From: a virus
Virus record (IMG/VR): IMGVR_UViG_3300029908_000026
Location: 1 to 63,731 of that record
Length of the DNA stretch: 63,731 bases
Direction: 5' to 3' (one strand)
A program made the translations under genes and the position numbers. Positions 1-7,830 of the stretch are shown one piece after another (the stretch's first letter is position 1; each line of letters begins with the position of its first letter). Under the pieces are notes generated by a model, which saw nothing but the letters and a program-made list of their open reading frames with translations, did no database searches and was not told where the DNA came from.

Positions 1-482
1 ACTTCACAAATGTTTGGGGCAACCCGAACGGTGCTACTGATGGGTTTACCCGCAGCAACATCGTTGACTTCCTGAAGATCATGAGCACAGGCTTCACCCC
101 TGGTGGTGGAACACTTGGTCAGTACAGTACTCCTATTCGCCTCAATCCCGATCTGATCGTGATGAACGTGAATACAGGACGCGAGTACCTCAAGTTCCAA
201 CACTCCAACATCGGTGATCTCTCCGAAGAGCTGTTCAAGAACGGTCTCACGGAAACGACCCTGTTGGGACAGAAGCACTTGTTCACCATCAAGGATGACA
301 TCATCAAGGACGGTGAGGTTTACGCCTTCGCAGCTCCCCAGTTCCTGGGCAAGTTCTATGAGCTTGAGCAGCCTACGATGTTCGTGGATCGCAGAGCGTT
401 CATGCTTGAGTGGTTCTTGTATTCCAGTATTGGTGCAAGCCTCGGTAACTGCTTTGGCGTCTCGAAAGCTAAATTCTGGTAA
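1..482 (+). CDS. Major capsid protein, C-terminal part (cut by window edge)
   Basis: The frame is open from base 3 to the TAA at 480-482, so about 159 C-terminal residues are present and the ATG at 81 is internal. The segment contains GEVYAFAAPQFLGKFYELEQ and then RRAFMLEWFLYSS, a layout I associate with the C-terminal domain of HK97-fold capsid proteins of large myophages. A strong terminator follows directly, then head, neck and tail genes. Arginine and other codons are mostly C-ending (CGC, AAC, TTC, ATC), unlike the AGA/AGG-rich neighbours, as expected for a very abundant protein. The capsid call rests on position, codon bias and resemblance; another abundant head protein is possible. Confidence 0.7.
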   Translation, partial: FTNVWGNPNGATDGFTRSNIVDFLKIMSTGFTPGGGTLGQYSTPIRLNPDLIVMNVNTGREYLKFQHSNIGDLSEELFKNGLTETTLLGQKHLFTIKDDIIKDGEVYAFAAPQFLGKFYELEQPTMFVDRRAFMLEWFLYSSIGASLGNCFGVSKAKFW

Positions 483-503
483 TACAGAATAGAAAGTTCA
501 CAG

Positions 504-536
504 GCCCAGCAAGAAATTGCTGGGCCTTTTCTTTTG
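504..536 (+). terminator. Rho-independent terminator after the capsid gene
   Basis: A perfect 10-bp stem (GGCCCAGCAA at 504-513, TTGCTGGGCC at 518-527) closed by a GAAA tetraloop is followed by TTTTCTTTT. It lies 22 bases after the capsid stop and separates the abundant capsid transcript from the small genes downstream. Confidence 0.93.
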
Positions 537-645
537 TAGTTATATTGTTAACAACAATTCATGTTCATGTTTTTCCTAAAAATATCTTAAAATATTTTTT
601 TAGAAAGAGATGCACTAGAGACAACTGACATGCTACAATTAACCC

Positions 646-906
646 ATGGCTCTCTACAACAAAAAGGGTTCAGAGGTACAGGCTTCTCTCTGGAGTCAGG
701 ACAAACCACACCCCCATGTCAAGAACCTGAAGTCTACACAGGGTCCTGACCCCATTTGTAGATTCTGCAAAAACAAAAACAGTACACATGGGATCATTCA
801 GAGCAACGGCAATCTATTTAAGGTTTGCCCTGGTGATTACATCCTAGAAGCATCTGGTCAGTACTACCCAATGAGCCCAGACGTATTCAAATCAAACTTC
901 CATTAA
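646..906 (+). CDS. Small protein with CxxC zinc-ribbon-like motif
   Basis: This 86-residue protein has CRFCKNKNS near residue 38 and a later FKVCPGDY, giving a CxxC...C pattern that could be part of a small zinc ribbon, although a fourth ligand is not obvious. I do not recognise the family. It is the first gene after the capsid terminator. A TGcTACAAT sequence at 631-639 looks like an extended -10 promoter element, but it sits only six bases from the ATG, so if used the mRNA would be nearly leaderless. No Shine-Dalgarno sequence is visible. The stop overlaps the next start (TAATG). Confidence 0.6.
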   Translation: MALYNKKGSEVQASLWSQDKPHPHVKNLKSTQGPDPICRFCKNKNSTHGIIQSNGNLFKVCPGDYILEASGQYYPMSPDVFKSNFH

Positions 907-1070
907 TGGACAACTCTCTTACCTTGAACGCAAACAGTATAGTTCCTGGAAGTTTCAACGACGACGATCACCACATACATCCCGTCCCAGAGGCTCCGGC
1001 GCTGTATGCTATTGTTATTTTACTAATATTCTTTATTGCGAGTAGAATCTTTGATAGATTTAAGCGATGA
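906..1070 (+). CDS. 54-residue single-span membrane protein
   Basis: This short frame starts at the ATG of TAATGG, overlapping the previous stop, and ends in a TGA that overlaps the next ATG (ATGA). Both joints argue that it is translated. The protein has an acidic, histidine-rich N-terminal half (FNDDDHHIHPVP) and a hydrophobic segment of about 18 residues (ALYAIVILLIFFIASRIF, residues 32-49), then a basic end (DRFKR). That predicts one membrane span with a basic C-terminus in the cytoplasm. The function is unknown; a virion-associated membrane or ejection protein is possible given the glycine-zipper neighbours. Confidence 0.6.
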   Translation: MDNSLTLNANSIVPGSFNDDDHHIHPVPEAPALYAIVILLIFFIASRIFDRFKR

Positions 1071-1402
1071 ACAAGTACGCCAATCAATACTTCGATAATT
1101 TAGACAAGCAGGCATCCTGGAACATAAATGGTGGCCTACAAAATGATACAATCCCAAGTTCTGCAATAGTTGCTGGGTCTATGGGAGCTTTGGGTGCAAA
1201 GGGGTTGATGGCAGGAGGAACTATTGGTGCTCTTAGCGGAGCAATAGACCCAGGTGTTGATGAGCAGGGCCATCAAAAGAGCCGCATTAAAGAGGCTCTC
1301 AAGAGGATGCTTGCTGGTGGAGCTGTTGGACTTGGAGTCGGAGCTGCTGCAGGAATCCCTGTTGGAGCAATTACCGCTGCTTCTATTCCCAAATACACTT
1401 AA
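1067..1402 (+). CDS. Glycine-zipper virion protein with MNKYA N-terminus (paralogue 1)
   Basis: The 111-residue protein starts MNKYANQYFDNLDKQ and then has two Gly/Ala-rich hydrophobic hairpins (GSMGALGAKGLMAGG and MLAGGAVGLGVGAAAG) around a charged linker, PGVDEQGHQKSRIKEALKR. The next gene has the same architecture and closely similar linker and N-terminus, so the two are duplicates. Glycine-zipper hairpins insert into membranes or pack in helical bundles, and in phages they often mark internal or ejected virion proteins. The shared amphipathic N-terminus could be a packaging or processing signal. Function is inferred only. Confidence 0.65.
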   Translation: MNKYANQYFDNLDKQASWNINGGLQNDTIPSSAIVAGSMGALGAKGLMAGGTIGALSGAIDPGVDEQGHQKSRIKEALKRMLAGGAVGLGVGAAAGIPVGAITAASIPKYT

Positions 1403-1405
1403 TTC

Positions 1406-1900
1406 ATGAATAAATACGCCAATCAATACTTTGACCAGGTCTCCAAATCCCTTGGTGGAATTGCAGACCAGACTGCCACAGCTGTTAAGAACTATCATCC
1501 TTTTGATACTACTCAGGCCCTCACTGAAGGTGCTCCTGCTCTTGGAGCAATTGGTGCCGGCATCGGTGGAATTGCTGGAGCAGTAAAGGAACCTGGATAC
1601 GATTCTCACGGTCACAAGAAGAGCCGAGTGAGTGAAGCCATCAAAGGTATGCTTGCCGGTGGTGGGATTGGCGTCGGTGCTGCTCTTGCTGCTCCTACCA
1701 TTGCTCAGGGTGTTACATCACTTCAGGGAAATGCCAGAGATGCCGCTATCGGTGCTGGCACTCCAGAAGGTGGACTTCTCGAGAGCTTGATGAAGCCAGT
1801 CAAACATACAGCCAATGCTGCAGTTACTGCTGGAGACAAAGCAATGCTTCCATCAGTTTCAGTCGCAGATCTCTTGAGCAGAATTTCAAACAAACAATAA
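1406..1900 (+). CDS. Glycine-zipper virion protein with MNKYA N-terminus (paralogue 2)
   Basis: This 164-residue protein is a longer duplicate of its upstream neighbour. It begins MNKYANQYFDQVSKS, has an Ala/Gly hairpin (APALGAIGAGIGGIAGA), the linker PGYDSHGHKKSRVSEAIKG and a second hairpin (MLAGGGIGVGAALAAP), then a C-terminal extension not found in paralogue 1. The N-terminal codons are nearly the same bases as in paralogue 1, which points to a recent tandem duplication of at least the 5' end. It is probably a membrane-active or internal virion protein; no enzymatic motif is seen. Confidence 0.65.
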   Translation: MNKYANQYFDQVSKSLGGIADQTATAVKNYHPFDTTQALTEGAPALGAIGAGIGGIAGAVKEPGYDSHGHKKSRVSEAIKGMLAGGGIGVGAALAAPTIAQGVTSLQGNARDAAIGAGTPEGGLLESLMKPVKHTANAAVTAGDKAMLPSVSVADLLSRISNKQ

Positions 1901-1902
1901 TT

Positions 1903-2577
1903 ATGAATAAATACGCAAAACTATATTTAACAGAAATACACAAGGAAGCTGCTGGTGGGCTACATATGCTAGAGGAACTACGAGGTCTTTTATCAAAAGG
2001 AAGACCTTTCGAGAGTGGAATAATTGGTCATAGTCCTGATGTAATTTCTAATGTAATAGGTGATATGATTGGAAGGTCTAGGAATGCTGCTGCGAATCAA
2101 TTAAGGCAGATAAAAAATTTTGGTCCAGATATTGTAAGAAAAGGTTTTGCAGCTCCGACAGGGCAGGCGGTGTTTGAGTCGAACGAGTTTGGTAGGCTCA
2201 CAGGGAGAAGACCTGAGGAGCAATCTCTAATGGATCACATTGTCAAAAATAGTCCATACATGAAGACCTTGCCTCTTAATGAGCAAATTACGCAAGGGTC
2301 AAGTCTTGCGGAGGCGGCAGGACTAGAGGGGGAAATGATGGAGCATCATGGGTATAAACTAAACCCATCTATTTACGGGGAAGACAACTCCATTAAGATA
2401 AATGATCTTTTGGGAAAACTTACTAGGTCAAGTACTGACATAAAGATACCTGGGGTCTCTCCCCAGCCACAATCTGGGGTAGATGCATCTAGACTGTGGC
2501 TAAAAGATAGATTGGACGCTGGTCAACATGGTAGAGATATTACTAGTGGATTTTTAGCGAGCAAGCTTCAGGGCTAA
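1903..2577 (+). CDS. Unknown virion-region protein with MNKYA N-terminus
   Basis: The 224-residue product starts MNKYAKLYLTEIHKEAAGG, sharing its first residues with the two glycine-zipper proteins upstream, but the rest is different: mostly polar and helical, without hydrophobic hairpins. The start follows the previous stop by two bases (TAATTATG). Three consecutive genes with the same leader and different bodies suggest that the leader acts as a common tag, for example for incorporation into the procapsid or for cleavage by a head protease. I recognise no domain in the body (residues 20-224). Confidence 0.55.
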   Translation: MNKYAKLYLTEIHKEAAGGLHMLEELRGLLSKGRPFESGIIGHSPDVISNVIGDMIGRSRNAAANQLRQIKNFGPDIVRKGFAAPTGQAVFESNEFGRLTGRRPEEQSLMDHIVKNSPYMKTLPLNEQITQGSSLAEAAGLEGEMMEHHGYKLNPSIYGEDNSIKINDLLGKLTRSSTDIKIPGVSPQPQSGVDASRLWLKDRLDAGQHGRDITSGFLASKLQG

Positions 2578-2580
2578 AAC

Positions 2581-3030
2581 ATGATACAGCAACTCGTAAC
2601 CCCTGCAGATGTCCGATTCTTTCTTATGGATCGGTCCGCAGCGGAAAATTTTCTATTGGACTCTGTAGAGTTCGAGGATAAGGACATCGAACAAGCGATG
2701 ATCCTGGTTACTGATACATATAATTCTACTCTACCTTTTGTAGACACCTATACTGTCGAAGACTTCCCGTACCGGTACGAGATGCTTGTGGGTGCCTCTG
2801 GATATCTCATGAGATCCAAGGCAATTAATTACTCAAGAAATCGACTAGACTTCTCTACCAAGGACGGAGCAACAATTCAGGACAAAGGTAAGACCCAGGA
2901 GTACCTGTCTATTGCCAATCAATTAGTCCAAGAATTTAATAAGCGCATTGTAGACATCAAGAGGATGAAGAATGCAGAATTGTGTTATGGATCTATTGCG
3001 GGACCATACAGATATATACGTCCGTTCTAA
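2581..3030 (+). CDS. Head-tail connector / head completion protein (probable)
   Basis: The 149-residue protein begins with an N-terminal helix region, TPADVRFFLMDRSAAENFLL, followed by EFEDKDIEQAMILVTDTYN and a helical C-terminal half. This size and all-helical layout match small adaptor proteins that bind the portal ring (gp6/gp15-like connectors), whose usual opening is a 'seeVRxfLxD' type helix. It sits between head proteins and neck/tail genes, where connectors are normally found. The assignment rests on architecture and position; no catalytic motif is expected. Confidence 0.55.
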   Translation: MIQQLVTPADVRFFLMDRSAAENFLLDSVEFEDKDIEQAMILVTDTYNSTLPFVDTYTVEDFPYRYEMLVGASGYLMRSKAINYSRNRLDFSTKDGATIQDKGKTQEYLSIANQLVQEFNKRIVDIKRMKNAELCYGSIAGPYRYIRPF

Positions 3031-3807
3031 ATGGCTTTCAAGTTTACAAGATTATCGATATACCCATCACTCCTAGACAGTAAGTACCACGTTGAGTGGG
3101 ATGGTCAAGGCATGGGTAATTTCTCGTTTACTGTAGAGTTGTCTCCTACTGATTCTGGTCCGTGGGTTAAAGCTGCTGACGTATTTGGCGACAATGAAAT
3201 AACAATTACCAAGCCAGATAGGATTCTGTCTAATATAGACGCTCTTTGGTTTAGGGTAATCGCAAAGGAGAATGGGGTACAGGTAGCTGTGTCCTCTCCA
3301 GACAATGCCGCCGGAGAACCTACTCGTCCTGACTACCTTAGATACAGGGAGATGCTCCGCAGGTGGAATCTTGAGCTAAAGAAATTCAACGGTGCTACAG
3401 GTACACTTCTTAGGCTAAAGACCTTTGGAGAGCCTGCAAGCAATGTCCATCCGATTCTTGGACAGCCAATTGGTACTGAAGACAAGGATGGGCTTGGACA
3501 GAAGTTCAAAGGTGGTTATTGGCCACCAATTGACATGTTTGTCGCCTATGAGTATGTACCCCCAGGTGGAACGTCAAAGATCCCAGTGGAAGAGCAAGGG
3601 CTAGTAGAGCAGGCAGACAGCGCCTTCTTGGCAATGCCATATCCAACTATAAAGCCTCAGGATATCTGGATTAGCAAAGACGCAAATGCTCGCTACAAAG
3701 TTGCTCAAGTAGATCAGATTGAATTTCGCGGGCTTAAGGTTAAGCAGTCAGTTAAAATTACAAGGTTGCCTGTTACAGATCCTGCATTTAAGATACCTCT
3801 ACGATGA
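3031..3807 (+). CDS. Neck / head-closure structural protein (probable)
   Basis: This 258-residue protein starts directly after the upstream stop and overlaps the next gene by ATGA. Residues about 1-95 look like a fibronectin-III or Ig-like beta domain (YHVEWDGQGMGNFSFTVELS ... ALWFRVIAKENGVQVAVSS). A helix follows (RPDYLRYREMLRRWNLELKK), then a beta-rich C-terminal half with GGYWPPIDMFVAYEYVPPGG. Genes of this size between connector and tail terminator usually encode neck proteins that close the head. No enzyme motifs are visible. The exact role is inferred from order. Confidence 0.5.
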   Translation: MAFKFTRLSIYPSLLDSKYHVEWDGQGMGNFSFTVELSPTDSGPWVKAADVFGDNEITITKPDRILSNIDALWFRVIAKENGVQVAVSSPDNAAGEPTRPDYLRYREMLRRWNLELKKFNGATGTLLRLKTFGEPASNVHPILGQPIGTEDKDGLGQKFKGGYWPPIDMFVAYEYVPPGGTSKIPVEEQGLVEQADSAFLAMPYPTIKPQDIWISKDANARYKVAQVDQIEFRGLKVKQSVKITRLPVTDPAFKIPLR

Positions 3808-4481
3808 GTGAACAAATCAAGAGTTTAACCGGCGCTACCTTGTACCCAGTTAGAGCAGAAGATGGGTGCTACCTAAAGACACCTATTTATGTACTGTCTG
3901 TATTTGTCGCATCACTACGTCAGTACTTTGGATCTACAAATAGAATTTCTTCTGGAGCCTCTAATTACCTTTGGAATCCAGACCAAGCTGTGTCCAATGT
4001 TTGGATCAGTGAGACATATAATGCAGACAGAGCAGTAGTTGGCAAAAGGCCATCTATTCTAGTTAGCATTGATCAGGCTCAATACCCACAGGATGCTATT
4101 AATGACTTTTTTGGATTTGATCCGAATACTGGATTGGTATCAATGTTCAACATGAATCACTCTGTTGTACAATTTAGATGTATTGCCGAGAGCATGCTTG
4201 CTAGCATGGAACTTGCAACAGAACTTAGGTACTTTGTCTCTGGGTTCAGAAACCAAATAGAAAGGGCTTTTTCTCTAGATAGAGTTAGGGCTGTAAGCAC
4301 TGGGAAAACCCAAAGAATAGAAGAATATAAGGAGTATTGGACAACAGATTTTGCTTGCGAGGTCAAATATCAAGAGCACTGGGGAATAACAACAGAAAGC
4401 CTTAGGGTTAAATCGGTATTTACTAATCTAAAAATAAGCGAAACAGCAAAAAACATCTTGCCACAACAGGCACTTACCTGA
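3804..4481 (+). CDS. Tail terminator / tail completion protein (probable)
   Basis: The 225-residue protein is translationally coupled to the neck gene (ATGA overlap) and stands immediately before the sheath gene, the usual place of the tail terminator or completion protein. The middle part (FRCIAESMLASMELATELRY) is a long helix with flanking strands, as in tail terminator folds that cap the tube and sheath. I see no specific diagnostic motif. A 24-base gap containing only an A-rich leader separates it from the sheath start. Confidence 0.5.
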   Translation: MSEQIKSLTGATLYPVRAEDGCYLKTPIYVLSVFVASLRQYFGSTNRISSGASNYLWNPDQAVSNVWISETYNADRAVVGKRPSILVSIDQAQYPQDAINDFFGFDPNTGLVSMFNMNHSVVQFRCIAESMLASMELATELRYFVSGFRNQIERAFSLDRVRAVSTGKTQRIEEYKEYWTTDFACEVKYQEHWGITTESLRVKSVFTNLKISETAKNILPQQALT

Positions 4482-4505
4482 TCTAATAGTAATTAAATAA
4501 ATCCC

Positions 4506-7241
4506 ATGGCCACTAGAACATATCTCCTTCCTCAGGTTGACATTCAGCAGGACTTTGCAGCCCTCCCAGCGACTGCCACCCAAGACCTTATTGCGGTAAT
4601 TGTTGGATCTCAGAAAAACATCAAGGATGTTAATGATCCTACCGATGCCTCCTATACTGGGTATGGTAGCTTTGTTACAACTGCCAACACTCCATACGCC
4701 CTCAAAGGACTTGGACTACTTGACGAAGTTGATCCCACTTCTATCGAACTTCAGCTTACTGACGTTCTCGCCTCCTACGCATCATTTTCTTATAGCGCTA
4801 TCACCCTTGGTTCTGCTCAGAATTCTCTGACCCTTGCTAGTGGTGGATTTGTTCAGTACTACAACACTGACGGAAGCGTTGCCTTTGCTCGCAATGGGGC
4901 TTTCTATGGCCGCGACGTTAATGTGGGCGACGGAGTTGTTGTTTCACTCTCTGGCTCTACCATTAGCGAAACTCGCGTAACTGGGATTACTCGCGCTGTT
5001 GTTGCCTCTTCGGTTGGGTCTGTTACTGCTGATGCTAGTAACCTACACAGCGCCGGTGCTAATACCATTACAACGGTAAATGCCGAAGGTACAGGTCACG
5101 CTGTTGTAATTGATTCATCTAGTGCTTTTATCGGCAACATCGCCGCTGGTTATATCAGCGACACCTACACCATCACAGTTGCATCTGGTGGAACAGGATC
5201 TGCAGCCACCCTCAATATCACAAGCGTTCAGGGAGATAATGTTGCTAGCGTTGCCTCTGCAGCGGAAGGAACTGCTATCACTATTGGAACTTGCGGTCTT
5301 GTTATTCACTTCACTGGAACTGGTGCCTATGTCACTGGCGAACAGTACACGGTTGCCGTTACTGCTGTTTTTGCTGACCAAGAGCCATCCGTCTCCGGTA
5401 CTTATGTTGGTCAATACAATACGATTTACGAAGTCCAGGTTGTGAAGGGCGGTACATGGGCTAGCGGACCACAGGTTGCTGTATCTACCAACAACGGTGT
5501 TGACTCTGCGGTACCTCAGACTCTCTCTTCGAGCAATAAGTCTTTCTACCTTGGGTCCCTAGGGCTTACTGCAACTTTCTCGGGTAGCTCCAATACCGGA
5601 CTACGACTGGGAGATATTTTCTACGTTCCAGCCACTGCTGTCTCAGCTGGTGCTGCAACAACTGTTACGCTTGCTGACCCACTTCCATCGGGAGTGACCA
5701 ACACTAGCGCAATCACAGTCAATTTCTGCTACAGCGTAGCCTCTTTAAACATCCCTCGTGCTGGATACCCAACACCAGGTGACGTTGCATTCACTATCTC
5801 CTCAGACAGCAAGACGGTTACTGTCGAAGATCAGCTGTTTGCTTCTAACAGCAACTTTACTGATTCCTACAGCACTCTGCTCAAGATGCCGATTGTTAGC
5901 GCTACTGTTAACATTGGCTACGAGGCTCTTGTTATCGACAATGCCAATCAGCTCAATACGATCAGCGATCCATCCCTGATCCCTGCTCAGATCGGCAAAA
6001 ACGTTCCTGAGAACCCAGTTGCTTATGCAGTTGGAAAGGCTCTTGAGAACTCCGCTGGAGCGGTTGTGTACTACGTCCCAGTGACTGCAGAAACAGTTGA
6101 TGGGTATAATGCGGCTTTCGAGTCTAGCATTTCAGATCCTACTGCTTACTACATCGTCCCTCTTACAACTGATCCTACGATCATCCAGGCTGCTGAGGCT
6201 CACGTCCTAGCTGCTAGCGATCCCTCTATCTCGAGAGAGCGCGTTGCAATCGTCAATCAGGCATTTTCTCCTACAGTCCTCAAGTACGACATCAACCCAG
6301 GTACCGGCACAGCTTGGACAGGGTATGTTGCTATTGATAGTAGCTCCGAGGTCACAGCTTATACGCTGGCCACAGTATCAGGTGCTACATTTATCACTGA
6401 TGGGATCCGCCCTGGAGATGTGTTCCGCTCCAACTTCACGGTTGATGCCCTTGGAAACAATGTGTACGATTCGGTTGTTATTCTCAGTGTCATAGATGAG
6501 CAAAACCTCAAGCTTGTGTCTCCTGGGTTCGCAGCTCCTATTGGATCTTCCGGTAGCCCACGCCGCATCCAGATTTCTCGCAGCCTGAGCAAGGACGAGC
6601 AGGCAGCTGCTATCGCCGCCTCCTCTTCCGCCCTTGGAAACCGCCGCGTTGTTAATGTCTGGCCAGACGTTCTGGGTGATGGCACTCTAACTGTTGCAGG
6701 TTACTTCGGTGCCGCTGCTGTTGCTGGACTTAAGTCTGGTGTTGCTCCTCACCAACCTCTGACAAATGTGACACTTCTTGGATTCACATCTGCTGCTCAC
6801 TCTACCCCATACTTCTCTCTCACCCAGCTCAACGTTATCGCTGGTGGGGGAACGTGGATCATCGATCAGGCATCAAATGGTGGAGCGATCTTCAATCGTC
6901 ATCAGCTTACTACTGACTATACTGACGACAATACGTCTGAAATCTCTATCACAACAAACTTGGATTCTATTGCCAAGTATCTCAGAGGGGATCTTCTGGT
7001 GTATGTTGGTCAGTACAACAACAATCCATATTTCGTTCAGCTAATGCAGACTCGTCTTACAGACCGTCTGACATACTTGATGGGAAATGCAGTCACTGAT
7101 AGTGCTGGAGCCCAGCTGCTTGGATTCACAATCAACAGCCTGTCGATTGATCCAATCATCAGGACCAAGATTAATTCAAATATCAATCTGACTCTACCAT
7201 ATCCAGTTAACAATGTGAACCTGGTGCTCAACGTAATCTAA
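4506..7241 (+). CDS. Contractile tail sheath protein
   Basis: The 911-residue product is very long for a sheath protein. The C-terminal part is diagnostic: a TTNLDSIAKYLRGDLLVYVG segment, then NNNPYFVQLMQTRLTDRLTYL and the terminal strand pair NLTLPYPVNNVNLVLNVI, the donor strand that links neighbouring subunits. Residues about 100-450 are beta-rich, Thr/Ser/Gly-rich repeats (SVTADASNLHSAGANTITTV and later) that look like inserted Ig-like surface domains. The next gene is the tube. Arginine codons are largely CGC/CGT, unlike most neighbours, consistent with very high expression. Confidence 0.9.
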   Translation: MATRTYLLPQVDIQQDFAALPATATQDLIAVIVGSQKNIKDVNDPTDASYTGYGSFVTTANTPYALKGLGLLDEVDPTSIELQLTDVLASYASFSYSAITLGSAQNSLTLASGGFVQYYNTDGSVAFARNGAFYGRDVNVGDGVVVSLSGSTISETRVTGITRAVVASSVGSVTADASNLHSAGANTITTVNAEGTGHAVVIDSSSAFIGNIAAGYISDTYTITVASGGTGSAATLNITSVQGDNVASVASAAEGTAITIGTCGLVIHFTGTGAYVTGEQYTVAVTAVFADQEPSVSGTYVGQYNTIYEVQVVKGGTWASGPQVAVSTNNGVDSAVPQTLSSSNKSFYLGSLGLTATFSGSSNTGLRLGDIFYVPATAVSAGAATTVTLADPLPSGVTNTSAITVNFCYSVASLNIPRAGYPTPGDVAFTISSDSKTVTVEDQLFASNSNFTDSYSTLLKMPIVSATVNIGYEALVIDNANQLNTISDPSLIPAQIGKNVPENPVAYAVGKALENSAGAVVYYVPVTAETVDGYNAAFESSISDPTAYYIVPLTTDPTIIQAAEAHVLAASDPSISRERVAIVNQAFSPTVLKYDINPGTGTAWTGYVAIDSSSEVTAYTLATVSGATFITDGIRPGDVFRSNFTVDALGNNVYDSVVILSVIDEQNLKLVSPGFAAPIGSSGSPRRIQISRSLSKDEQAAAIAASSSALGNRRVVNVWPDVLGDGTLTVAGYFGAAAVAGLKSGVAPHQPLTNVTLLGFTSAAHSTPYFSLTQLNVIAGGGTWIIDQASNGGAIFNRHQLTTDYTDDNTSEISITTNLDSIAKYLRGDLLVYVGQYNNNPYFVQLMQTRLTDRLTYLMGNAVTDSAGAQLLGFTINSLSIDPIIRTKINSNINLTLPYPVNNVNLVLNVI

Positions 7242-7258
7242 TCTAGGAAAAAACAACT

Positions 7259-7771
7259 ATGTCAACATCAGCAACAGATATCTACGGACGGACCCCAGTT
7301 CAGGTCGGAGGGGTGTTCCTTTCCGACATGGCTATCATGACCCTCAGCACAAGTGCTGGGACAGGGACTAGCTCACAAGCTTCTTCCTCAGGTGGAACAC
7401 CAGCCTCACTTGGGGTTGGAGCACTTGTACAGAATGTAGAGTGTACATACGCTCAACAGGCTAATGCAATCTACGAGCTTGGATCTAGCAAGATGTATGT
7501 TCTTGCTGGCCGTCCCCTTGGTCAGATTTCTGTAGGTAAAATTGTCAGCACTAAGGAGTTTGACACCAACCTATTCAATGCTTGCCTTGGTGGAGCTACG
7601 ATTTCGTTCTCTGGAACTAATGGTGGTTGCGATGGAATCACGGCAAACTTTGCTAGAACCCTTACTGGAGTATTCATCACAAGCTACGGCTTCACAATGA
7701 ACACCCAGGAGCTTATGATCAGAGAGAGTCTCCAGGGTCTGTTTGCTAGTATGTCCGCCGCCAATAGCTAA
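7259..7771 (+). CDS. Tail tube protein
   Basis: The 170-residue product follows the sheath by 17 bases and has the size and position of a tail tube subunit. It begins with a flexible Ser/Gly/Thr-rich stretch (GTGTSSQASSSGGTPASLG), then beta-rich segments such as NAIYELGSSKMYVLAGRPLG and GVFITSYGFTMNTQELMIRE, which fit the tube beta-sandwich and its hairpin. A strong terminator directly after the gene caps a sheath-tube transcription unit. Confidence comes mainly from gene order and fold impression. Confidence 0.8.
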   Translation: MSTSATDIYGRTPVQVGGVFLSDMAIMTLSTSAGTGTSSQASSSGGTPASLGVGALVQNVECTYAQQANAIYELGSSKMYVLAGRPLGQISVGKIVSTKEFDTNLFNACLGGATISFSGTNGGCDGITANFARTLTGVFITSYGFTMNTQELMIRESLQGLFASMSAANS

Positions 7772-7791
7772 TATTGGGTTGACTTCAATAC

Positions 7792-7829
7792 GGGGTGGCG
7801 CGAAACTAATCGTGCCACCCCTTTTGTTT
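7792..7829 (+). terminator. Rho-independent terminator after the tube gene
   Basis: GGGGTGGC at 7792-7799 pairs with GCCACCCC at 7814-7821, extended inward by four more pairs (one G-T), and is followed by TTTTGTTT. It ends two bases before the spike gene start, so the start codon lies right behind the U-tract. Confidence 0.92.
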
Positions 7830-7830
7830 A

